Shown here piece by piece: positions 33,866 through 46,700 of a stretch of DNA of 64,000 bases. This DNA comes from Doris montereyensis (taxonomy: Eukaryota; Mollusca; Gastropoda; Nudibranchia; Dorididae): the NCBI GenBank assembly GCA_037039925.1, contig JAXRKP010001662.1, positions 1 through 64,000 of the forward strand, read 5' to 3'. The position numbers and the translations under genes are program-made. The first letter of the stretch is position 1; the number at the start of each line of letters is the position of its first letter. A model generated the notes under the pieces. The model saw nothing but the letters and a program-made list of their open reading frames with translations, was not told where the DNA came from and did not search any database.

Positions 33866-34582
33866 TATTAGAATTAGTATTGCACTCCAAGACTCTAAGA
33901 GTATGAAAATCTTTCTCAAATGCCCAGAGATCATGAAAGAAGCGAGAAAGAGCAGAGAGAAAGAGAGAGAGAGAGTGTGTGATACAGAAAGATGGGAAGA
34001 AAAAAGGGGAAAAAAGACACAACAAATATTTATAAGATCATAAGTTTTTACAACAACAAAAATCTCAAAGGTAATTGCTATGAAGCTAAACATAGAATAA
34101 AAAAATAAAGTTTTTTTGGTTAGTTGTATACAGTTTGGCGTAACACAGCACTTTAACGTACACTGTGTAGAATAAATGTTCTTGTATATCCACTGGTATT
34201 TATTTTCAAAGGCAGTATACAAAAATCTAGTATGTTGTATTGAGTTTACTTCATCATCCAATATACTTTTAATCTTAAATATGAAAAGAAAAACTCAAAC
34301 TAAACACTTATCTCATGCTAAAAAATGTGTCTCATTCAGTGAAGCAGAATTCAATGCGATCTAAACACAGTAAATTGTACATCAAGATATCAAAAGACCT
34401 TGCTGACTCTTGCACACTAATTAAGCTGAGTATGTGCAGGCATCATTGAAATTTTGCGTCAATTTCCCATATCGCAGAAATTGCATATATAATATCGTGA
34501 ACGTGGGCAGATTTCTTTGAATGCCAACAAGACATTCATTACAGAACAGCGGTCTTAATGAATCTATCTTTTTAGTAAATAC

Positions 34583-34588
34583 TTTATT
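34583..34588 (-). promoter_or_regulatory. Candidate poly(A) signal AATAAA for GBA2
   Basis: Minus-strand AATAAA about 176 nt after the GBA2 stop codon. Confidence 0.55.
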
Positions 34589-34763
34589 GTTTTTCTTGAT
34601 AGCTACGTTAAAATAAGTTTTTTCCTTATATACGTGTCTGAGACGTTAAATCATTTACATTCCCCATTGATCCCCCTCAACCAGTGTGTGTTTGAATTTA
34701 GAATGGGTTTGATTTGATAAATTATTGAACAAAAATGTTGGTATGCCCCTGCTCCTTTTCTCT

Positions 34764-37700
34764 TTAAGTTACTGGCAAATTATCATCATTCACTACTTCT
34801 ATGTCAACTTTCTCGCTACTTTGAACAACTACCGCCACCACAGTAGATGGAGGACTGGCATCATCAATTTGGCTGCTTTCAACGACTGCCTCATTGAGAG
34901 GAGGTTCTATACCATTTATCTGCTCTTCACAATGAGACACCGAATAGGAGCTACGCGCTTCATGTTCTTCCATAGAAACGTCGAGGCTTGCGTCTGTTCT
35001 ATAGTCTAAGAATGACATTGAGCAATCTGCAGCAGTTGGTTCCATGAGTAGATGGGGATGGTATTTCTCGAGAGCCCACTGAATGGCCCAGATAGCCAAA
35101 GGTCGCATGTAGGCCAGGGATCTGTAGCCTTTATTCATGGTGTAAGCTTCTGGGGTTTGAAAATGAAGTCCTAGAATATCCCAGCATATATGGTGTGCTC
35201 CGTAAGCCGTTTTGAATCCCTCCTCTATCATTCCCTGAAAGATAAAATTGGTAAAAAACACCTTTGATTTGATATTTATCCATGAAAAACTATAATAAAT
35301 GAATAAAGCAAAATCAAATAAAAAGGAATGACCACAAAATCCTCTTGTGACATCTGTGGCCGATTAGTTAGGCTGCCGGACTTGGGACCACGAGGTCCCA
35401 GATTCAAATCCTAGCTGTTGTAATATCATGTTATTATACTTTGTTGTGAGTAGTCATGATAATACGCGTTGTGAACTGTATTTACTAAACTACTATAAAA
35501 GGGACTACTTATTTCTTACTTCCCTTTTATTCATATCACAATGGCTTCATTGTTCATATTGCTTAGATTATAATAAAAGTTCAATACAGTTGCATCCTTG
35601 CGTTACACGAAATCATTTTTCTAGCAATGCTAGGCCCAACGTTGTGTTCCTTTGGAAAGTTACTTAACATGCATTTTCCCCACTCGATCCGGGTGGAAAT
35701 GGGTACAAACACAAGCTTACTGCGCCCTGTCCAGGAAGTGAATTTATTATCACTTGTTCCCCATGGGTGCAATGGGTTCAAACGCAAGCTTACTTGTCCA
35801 GGAAGTGAATTTATTATCCCTTGTTTCCTTTTACGCTATAAAAACTGAGATAAGCTCTGGCTTTTAGGCCGGATTTCCTTGAAAGAACGTTACAAAAATC
35901 CTCTAAATCGTGTCCAAAAATCATTAACTCTAGACCTCAGCTACAATTATTCCAAACTGGCTTGAAAAAGTAAGATAGTTCAGGGATACTGTTATGGTAA
36001 AAAACCAGGAGTAAAATTATATTTCATTCATTTGATGAGGAACCCCTTCTTTTCAAACATTTTCAGTTATGTAAGCATATAAATAAAATGGATGAGAATG
36101 AGCATGTCACATGGATGGATAAATATTCAAGTAGAGACACAAACACTGACATAACTGGATTTTAAATACAAAATAAAAACCCCCAGAAAAGTGACAAAAA
36201 GCTGAAATTCATGCTTGGATCCTTTAACTCAAATTTTTGTTTGTGTCATTGACATTTCCCCAAGTACAGCATATGCGGTGATGTCAAGCTGACTTAAAAA
36301 GAAACAACAAGATGAAAGAGATGTGAAAGAAACTAATGGAAAGTAGCAGGACCTACCAGTAGCACCTGCAAACAGCACACTTTTATTTTCGAACTTAGCA
36401 TGAAAGCCCAAACTTTGAGATAGAAAAGAGCAGCGATAGCAACAGATCAGGTGTATCAGAGCATCCCACCTGTCACCTAAACAAATAGTCCATACCTCTT
36501 GGATCATTGTTGCCCCTAAGGCATAAGTTACCCCCGTCCAAAACTCCTCGGACTGCGGCGAACTCAAGTCCATCTGACCATCAGGCCGTGTTCCGTTGAT
36601 GGCACCCATGTTGCCGTCCTGGAAACCCAGGACGTTGTTGTGGAAAATCTTTTGCAGGGCTTTGAGAACATGATCCGATGGAAACACCTAGCAAACATTA
36701 AAGAGAAAAAGACCAACAACAACATTAAAATATACACTAAGGAATTCAGATCAAGCTGAAAAGACAAATTCAATGCGAGCATGTCACTGGATTGTAGCAG
36801 AGATATTTTCATACATTATTCAAGCTCACTGTTATCTTGTCCCTCTTTTCAAGAGTTTTCCAGTTTTGACAAAAAACGTGTTGAATACTTTGACTTTGAT
36901 TTCTTCGTACAATGTATGGACATTGACCAAAATTCATTTTCAGTGCAGCAAATCATGCATTGCTGTCAAAATAATTATGTCATTAATATAAAGATTTATA
37001 ACCCCTTTTACACAAAGTAATGATGTCTATTAAAAGAATCAAACTGAAGATGGAACAAGAGAACACTGTGCTTGCGACTCAAGAGAACTCCTCATGAGGT
37101 TTCAACAGTATACTTGACATTATTAATTACCTTTTCTAAATTGCCATTTTTTAAATTCAAACATAAAAAATAAAAAAAACAAAAGCACAACACCTAGATA
37201 AACAAAAACAACCTAAAATCATCAATAAAAATAACATGAAAAAAAAACAATCCCAATTCACTGATGAGCGAAGGCTCACTTTGTTTCGCTAAAAAGTTGT
37301 GGTGACAAAGTTTCGTCTTTACTAAAAAAAAACTTTAAAGATTATAAGACGTTCATAAAACTTTAAACATTGAGTAGCAATCACTGACTGTTTCATCCTC
37401 CAAATTCGATGCCTTCAGAAACCAATGGCCCGCCAACTGATCCGCCATAACGCTATTGAAGAAGCTGTTTGTGCTGCAGTCGTAGTTGTAGTAGGAACCT
37501 GTGATCAAATACATTAGGACCTTAAAGAGATTGCTCCTTTCACATGGAAGAAAGGCCATTAAGTTTCAATAAGTTAGAATTCTTTTTAGGTTTTTAAATC
37601 ATGCTTGAAATGTTCTGATTATGAATCTTATATCGTTTTTAAGCCTAAAATTTCTTACATTTTGAAGTTGATTAACAAAACATAAAAATTGTAAGACTAA

Positions 37701-40700
37701 AGGTCTAGCTGACAAATCTTCCATGGAATTCTCCTACTAGAAAAGTATTATGATATGAAAATCCTCGTATCATAATCACATAAGTATGTTTAAAATTTCA
37801 TTCATTCAAGTTTTTTCTTGCTTGCTATGACTTGAAGGCTTTTGGATGCCATGAGTAGTGCTGTGTTTGTAATCAAGATGACTTTGGTTCAAACCCTGAC
37901 TGGCCTAGGTGTTTTTTTCTCTCCGTAATATTGTAGTTTTAACAAAAGTACTCCACGCTGACTCGGGTGTGAATGAATGGTCACCTGTACTCTGAGAGGG
38001 ATATTGCCAGTTTCTTTGAGATTGTACATTTCTCTTAAGAGTCTAAAAATCAATTTTGCTGTGAGCTCTGCCTTAAGTAAGAGCACAAATAAGAACATCA
38101 TCTGGTCTATCCACTTAGAAAGCTGATCATGGATCAAGCATGAGAGAAGTTATAAATTTTCTTTATGCATACCATTCCAAAGTTTCTTTTCAAAAGATGC
38201 CTTCCCTTTGTCTAGCATTTCTTGGAAGACAGTCTGGTCATCTTCTAGCTTGAGCAATTTGGCCATTTCAACCATCATCCGTAGAGACGCCAACCACATG
38301 CCTCCACAGTAAGCACTAGAGTTGCCAATTTCATTTTTTTATGTGAAAAAAAAACAACAAACATTTTTTTTTATTATTTGATATAGACCATTTTAACCAC
38401 TGCCATTGTACTCTGCATGTCTAAATTAGTTGAAAGTTTTTTATTATGGTTGCCATGGGAAGCCGCCATCTTGGATTTTCATTACGAAAATACCTAAAAC
38501 TTCATTTCCAATAGGCTTTTTCAGTTATGAACAAACTTGGCTATAACTTTGCACACACGTTATTCAGCTCAATATCTAGTCGCATCCAGTAGTTTTTTTG
38601 ATAAATTAAACGGTTTTGATTTTATGAATTTTTTGAAAATGCACATAGCGACCTTTCCAATTTTTGGCAAATTCAATCACAAAAAAATTACTTTTGCAAA
38701 TATTTGAAGAGATATCAAAAATTGCTATAAATGAAGTTTTGTCTTGCGTTATAGATGTTATATACCAAATTTGGGGTCAATCGGACAATAAATAAAAAAG
38801 GTGATCACATATCACTGTCAAAAAGTAACATTTTCAGAAAATTGCATTTTAAACAATTTTTTCCGTTATTTGAATGTTTTTTCCGCATATAAACCTATAA
38901 AAGAATAATATAATACTTAGAAACATCGTACAATCGTGAGAGGCTATCAAATACTTCATGTTGACCCTATTTCAACGGCTCCAAGTTCCTTATCCTCATG
39001 TCGGGATAGTATTTTTCTTATAACAGGTGTGCAGAATATTTCCCTTAATATTCGGCCAATCTTAGCCAATACTGACAATAATTCATTAAAAAAAACACAT
39101 GTTTTGGATAGAGCACTTTGTGGTGATGAAAATAAGTACCAACTTGTTATACTTTAGACAAAATTTCCGACTTTTATGGTACAACCAATGTGTTAAAGGT
39201 TAGGCATTATCATTTCTAAAAAAATTGTATAAAATGAAAGAATCGATACTGAGCCTTTGGTATCAATGTGAAGGGAATGAATTGCTCCATCCAGTAAATG
39301 AGATTTGTCCGATTTTTGGCAAAAATGCCTTCCTCAGCACCCCCAATGTTCTATAGCCCAGACTATACTGACTCTTAAAGGTCTATTAAATAAACATAAA
39401 TAGCGTTCAAAAGTCTCAAACATTTTACTTTAAAGTTCTAAAATAGTAAAATGTATCATGCTTTAGTGTCAAAACAATCTCCAAGTTATCCCTCAGGCCC
39501 TGAAATCATTTTCGTTAAAAATCTCAAATTATTAATATGTTTAAAAGTTTAAAATGTATCCTGTTAAAGTTTTTCAAAGCCGTATAATGTTCAAATCTGA
39601 AAAATGTATTATAAGATAAGAACCCCCCCCCCCCCTCCATCCCCAAAAAAAACCCCAAACAACCAAGAGGATTGAAATTTGAATAACAGTTCAAAATATG
39701 AAATGCTGAGAAATCCAAAATAACATATATTCAAGAGTTAAAGAAGTGTCATGATAAATGATTCAAAACATAGTAAACAACTTTGCTAACAGGTCTGGAT
39801 TGTAACGCTGAATAGACTATGTGTAGGATAGACTAAATTACCTGGCACCAGTCATGACCCAAGCATCAAACGTTTGATCTGCAAAGCCACCATTGTCAAT
39901 CAATCCGTCATCATCTGAGTCCCATCTCTTGCTTGACTCAATCAGAACCTAGGACATCAGTGATAGGTAGCACATAATTAACCATTGATGGCACACATTG
40001 ACTCAATCAGAACCTAGGACATCAGTGATAGGTAGCACATAATTAACCATTGATGGCACACATTGACTCAATCAGAACCTAAGACATCAGTGATAGGTAG
40101 CACATAATTAACCATTGATGGCACACATTGACTCAATCAGAACCTAGGACATCAGTGATGGGTAGCACATAATTAACCATTGATGGCACACATTGACTCA
40201 ATCAGAACCTAGGACATCAGTGATAGGTAGCACATAATTAACCATTGATGGCACACATTGACTCAGTCAGAACCTAAGACATCAGTGATAGGTAGCACAT
40301 AATTAACCATTGATGGCACACATTGACTCAGTCAGAACCTAAGACATCAGTGATAGGTAGCACATAATTAACCATTGATGGCACACATTGACTCAGTCAG
40401 AACCTAAGACATCAGTGATAGGTAGCACATAATTAACCATTGATGGCACACAATTCAAAATGACAATCAAAATGAAAGTCTTTTTGTGACAAAAATATGA
40501 TTTTAAGAAACATACATTTGCACCCATAACTGTTAGGTCCCATTATAATATATATGTTACATTTAAATAATATTGAATTGTAAATAATAGAAATGAAACA
40601 TAATTAAACAATCTTTTAAAGTTGATTTACATGCTTTATTCGGACTATCGATATTTCAGGGCACTTCTGCTACGGTCCCATTTTCCCTGTTTTTCTCTTT

Positions 40701-43700
40701 CTCTAGTTATCCATTTCAGACTGTTTCAAATCTTTCCGACCCAAGGATGACAAATTTCATATACTTCCAACTTTTCTATCAGGCTGGGTATCCTCTTTAG
40801 TTTTTTTCTAAATAGAAAAATTTGTTCTGGCCGTGGTGATATTGCAACATATACAAAGATAGTAATTGCAAATAGCTATGGCATTCAAAACCTAAATCTT
40901 ACACAAATGTGCTCACAAATAAAACATTAAAATACACACAACCATTGAGAGCACCTATCTAACCGGCCATCTCTACATCAGTCTGTCTATATATCGTCCA
41001 TCTCTACATCTGTCTGTCCATCTCTACATCAATCTGTCCATATATCAATCTGTCCATCTCTGCAAAATGGACTTTAATTGTTCCTATTTTACCTTCATTG
41101 GTTTTATCTCAAAGCACATGAATTAAGATGTATGACCTACTTATATACAAAACTTAAAAAAAAAAAAAAAGGAAAATCAACAAAGATTGTAGCTTGTACA
41201 CAACCTTACCTTACATTTCGGGTACATAACTGAGAGATAATTTTTGTCTTGTGTAGCATGGAAGTCTCTATAAACCTGTAGTACAAATTTTATGTTGAGA
41301 TCTTTCCAGTCATGTGTAGGGTGGATATTGTATGCATTGATCCTCTTCCATGGTTCATCCTCTGTAGACAAGTAATGAACAAATAAAGAAAATAAGTGTT
41401 TCTTTCTTTTTCCACTGGTGAGTGCTGGTCAACCTATCCAATTTGAAGTGACTTCCTTCCCTTGAATTCAATGTAATTATTGCATTAACTATTTCAAACA
41501 AGATATTCAAGTAATACTTTCTTTGTTCAACTTACACAAGATACTGGAGTTTAAAATCTATTTTGGCCTGCCTTCAACCTTAATTCTATTATGTATGAAA
41601 TAAGGACAAAATAACTTTTTATTGTCTGCAAATGAAATAAAATGAGTAAAATTTGTATGACACAGTGAATAGTAACACAAATGGATCAAATTCAAATCTA
41701 AGTCTGATAAAAGCTTCATGTACAGCTTAAATACAAAATACGCAGGAATTCTTTGCTTCTTATCATTAAACGTCAATAGTGTTCTTTAGAAATATAAAAG
41801 AGTTATTGATGATGAGAGAACAAGAACACAAAAACTTGAAAACGAGTTGAGACGGCTTGCTCAGGACAGGATACAATAAATGCACTTTAATGGTACCTTT
41901 TGCTCCACAGAGGGTTATGAATGGCTTATAATGTATCTAATGATATGTTCTAACCTGGATCTCCAATATCATGAGGTATACAGTTGCTCACTTTACGCAT
42001 TCCAACTTCTCCTGACATGAGAAACTTCATTCTTTTTGGGTCTTCCTGAGTAACGGTGTCAGCTGTGAAGAGTAATTTTCACAACACTAAGGTAAAAGAC
42101 CTACTTCATCTCTTGTAATTCTTATATTAAAGAAAGCAAAATGGACAATTTCAAACATGAAAGAAACTATGAAACACACTGGTAAAATTTAGTTGTATCT
42201 TAGACTGGGAAAATATCATTTATAGTCTCAACTTAAAATATGGATTAAATATCTTAACATATTTGTCTTTCACTAGGAAAAATCCTTTTCTAGTCTTCTC
42301 CCCTCTCCCCCAATTCCATTCTTCCATTGTTTTTTCCCAGCTGTAACTTTGACTATCAACCATTGGGTTAAAAATTTACAACACTGAAAAATTACAGAAT
42401 ATCCCTTTACTTTGGACTTGAAATGAGGATTTCTACTTTTACAACACTGACACTGGATTTTGTTGGTCAAGATGCAAAAACCAAATCATACATACCAAAG
42501 TCATATTGAATAGACAACTGTATTTTAGGCCAAAGCATGATCAATGCAAAAGATGAGTAGTGATGAACATCATAGGTGTTAAACATTCTGTACTCTTGAC
42601 CTTTGAGATAAAAACGCAAAGAAGGATTGGTAACACAACTGATATATATGACATTATGTCTATAGGATTAATGCATGGGTTTGATTGATTGATTCATTGA
42701 AATATACCCTGTCCACCATATGCGATGATCACAGAGTTAATCAAAAAGGAAACAGTATGATGAGGGATGAGTGAAAGAAAAGAGGTGGGACCTACAATGG
42801 ATGAAGGTTACCTTCTAAATATCCAAATCTTCCATAATTTTGCACTGTGCTGTGAGATGAGGCCATGTCGCCTTTGACATGATCAATCCATATGGAACCA
42901 CCATCACTGACAAAGTAAAGCTCATTAAAGATGGCTGATTTGTACCAGGAAGGAAGCTGACTGTATTGTGAAAGAAACATAACATGTACTACATTGTACC
43001 ATCAATGCAATTCAATCCTTGGTTATTTTTATTCTTTTATTCTAGCATAAATAAGAGGTATTTTAGCCATCCGTAGTGTTGTGAGTTTGTAATCACGACA
43101 ACACCAGTTTAAAACCCATGGCTGGCACAGGTTCTTTTTTCACAATGCTGTACTCATAGGAAAGGTACTTCACTCTGCTTTCCTCACTCAACTCAAGTGT
43201 GAATGAGTACCCAGCTAGGAGATAAATGATGCAGTCTGTGAGCCTGCACTTATGGATAGATATGGACTATAAATCCATCTTTACCTTGATGTAATTGTAA
43301 AATCACAATGAATTATAATTCTTTAAGTATTATGTCAATATTATTATGGGTCAGAGATTGTTCAGATTCAGTCTTGTAAAAATGAGTGATAGTCCTTGGT
43401 TTAAAAATTTGAAACAAGACTTTCAGAATAATTTTCTTAAAATTTGTCCATGGTTTTTGAGGCAGTTATCAATATTATTCATGTGGAATATATATACAGA
43501 AAAGAAGAAAATCAGCATCAGTAAAGAAAACTATCGAATATCTACTTAAACTTTACACTATGTTTCCATATGAAACTTTTTATCTGACTTTTCAGTAACT
43601 CTTCAGACAGAAATATGTCAACATTTTTAATCAGGCTGAAGTCAAAACTTACTCGCTTTTCAATATACGATCCTGCCACTGATCAATTTTCCTGTTCCAC

Positions 43701-46700
43701 ATTGGGTGATTGCGCAAGGCATGAGAACAAAGCTCCGGAGCCACTGTTCCTTCTGTGCCATACAATTGTGCGTACCGCCTAAGATCAAGCAAATAGGATA
43801 AAAAATCAATTTCATATAGGAAAAATGTCAATTTCATATAGGAAAAATGTCAATTTCTTATTTGTCTATTTATTTTTTGCATTTTTATGATTAACTGCTA
43901 TCATTACTTATTTACTTATTTATTGATTGATTGATTTATTTATTTAATTATTTATTTTGTATATGTACATTGCTCACGTTTTTTAATATGTATGTATAAA
44001 TGCGCCTAGAGCTGTCGTAAGATGGAAGTGGGCGCTATAGGAATGAATTACATTATTATTATTATTATTATAATTTGTTGTTGTAACAGTATTGCAAGGA
44101 TATGAGAAAAAAGTTATATGACTGATCATTCTTTGGGACCTAAAATGAAGACAAGTTGTAAGGAAATGTAGCAAAATGACTCTTAAAGTAGATCCTCCGC
44201 CTTGTGGGAAGGCTTTAAACTCGAAAAAAAGGAAGAAGCATAAACTTCAAAAAAAGTTATGGATCTTCTAGTAGACATACCATGGGCCCAATTATCATTT
44301 TTGGACTGCATTATCAAATTGACATGTCTTCTATTTCAGCCTTTTCAAGTTCCTCTATGCCATGAAAGGATTTAAGTTACCTTTTTCTATTATCTCCCCT
44401 TTCTGATATTCTTGGCTCAAAACTTGTTTTGTTTCTATAGCAATATATGAGTAAGTAAAAGTAAAGTTCCTTTAAGGCCATGCCACATAGAGCCTGAGCT
44501 TATCTCAGTTTCTGTAGCATGAAGCGGAACAGGTGGTAATAATCAACTCAAACTCATGGACAGGACGCTAGTCTGACGCAGGTTTTTACTCCAAAGCTTG
44601 TACTCATTTATACCTGGGTCGAGTGAGGAAAATACATATTAAGTGTCTTTCCGAAGGAACACAACGTTGAGCCTAACTTTGCTAGAATTCAAACCTGGGA
44701 CCTCATGATCCCAAGTCTGGCAGCCTAACCACTTGGCCAACGACGCCACACATAGCAATGTGTATTCTTAGCTTAAACTTGTTTTGCTACTGAGGCAATG
44801 AATTTACAAAGGCCAAAATGTTTTTAACAAGCGCCTACAGAGGTGTAGAAGAGAGGTCAGGTAAAAAACCCAAACCCAATCATTACATTGATAAATCCGA
44901 TTCCCACAACTTTTGCATGAGTATAAATTAATTACAACAAAAGCACAACACATCCATCCCAATATTGCACATAGTGCCAAAGCAGAGACCTCAAAACTGA
45001 CAGCCATCAGTGCATTAATTACCTCAAGTTAAATGCAAACAAAAAGACGAAAGATCCCACTCTTATATCAAATACAAGAAACTAACCTTTTGTAGGTATT
45101 TTCTCCAGCAGCAAATTTTATGATTGGCATATCCCACACCAATGAAAACTGACATGTCCCTTTTGACTGACTGGCAATATGGACTTTGGCACATACGGCT
45201 ACAGCCAATTCTTGTCCTTTGCTAGTTGGAGGAAATGGTTCTATAGCAGATACACAAAAATAGAATTAAAATGTGCCGTTAGCTACATTTGGTTTAAAAA
45301 AACTCACAGGAAATTTAATTTTAAATAAGAAGAAAATTCTCATTAAAATGTTCATATTTGGCTGCAACAAAGTTAAGTGAATAAGATAATGCCAATAGAA
45401 TTCATATTACGTGAGTGAATAATTATTTTGTTACACTTAACTCATTTATTATAAAAAGGAGCATATAAAATGTGTCAAGCAAAAAGCAAAATGAATGAAT
45501 TCAATACACATTTCTAAAGGAGGGTGGGAAGATGGGTGATCAAATTCCCCCTTTTGCCACCATTATGGAGTATATGAAAGACATGAAAATTTTATCAAGC
45601 CCTCCAAGCTGCCAAAGATCCATAACTTCTTCCAGACATGTAATGTCTCATCGTGTTTTGCCCGTCCACGATAGTACTGGGTGTTAGAACCATCCTACAA
45701 CAGACTGGGGAGGGGGAGGGTGTTGTTGTTATGATATCACTATGGGGGGATCCAGGTAAATATTTGCATACCATGAACCAGTTTAGAAAACAGGCCGAAT
45801 ATGTCGGGGCAATGGAATGCCTATGATGTATGATGGAAAAAGAGGATTGACAGAAAACAACCTCTACCCCTCCTCACAAAACACATATATAACCACTCTT
45901 TATTTCTTGTAACACTTTAATTCTTAATTCTTTTTAACAGTCTGTGCACACTCTTTCTTCCAACTCTCCATTCATGGTAAGGTAATTCTCATCTCTTTCT
46001 CTTTATCTCTTTCTTTCGTCGGTAATGTATCTTTTGTTAGAATTTCTTTTTTTATTTCAGTTGAGACACATAATGAACAAACCTGCAGATGTTTCCTCAT
46101 CAAGTTGCCCGGTGGTCATTAAGGCTTGCCAGACAGATGCCCCATCGCCAGCAGGATCAAACTGATCTAAACTGGTTACATGCACATCATCCTGAAAGTG
46201 ATATATGGTTACTTTGAAGTAAGGCCAACAACAATAATAAAGATCTCACATAAAATTAACAAAAGCCTGTTACTGTTTGTTTACATGAGGCATCTCTTTG
46301 AGTAAGATACAATTCTCTTCTTTCTTTTTCGGTTTAAAATAAAGCAATCCCTCTCCTCCTCCTTTTCCTTCAAAGAAGATTAATATGTAACAACATGTTT
46401 CTCATCAAAATTAATACTAGATAAAAACATGTAGAAAAATATTTCTCATCAATTTTTAGATTCATAACACCCCTATTCTCTCGCCCTCTCTGTCTGCCTC
46501 TCTCTGAGAAACAAATTAATAAAGACATCACCCCTGCCCTAAGACATCAAACAACCTCCTATGAGAGTGACAACAAAATAAGACATTGAAGTACCATTGG
46601 CCATTTTCTTGCTTTGAATGCAAGGCAGATGAAATAAAGAATTTTAAGTATTTTTCATCAAACAAAAATGGTAAGCATTCATCAGATGATATGAAACAAG

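Larger units (their letters stand above)
21865..34560. other. Intergenic interval, repeat-rich, no gene recognised
   Basis: Besides the listed repeats, this is AT-rich single-copy-like sequence. The frames of 60-105 codons scattered in it have no recognisable motif and no flanking splice or start context. The stretches 24000-25970, 26400-27420, 28000-29750 and 32580-33500 hold nothing I can name. Confidence 0.6.
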
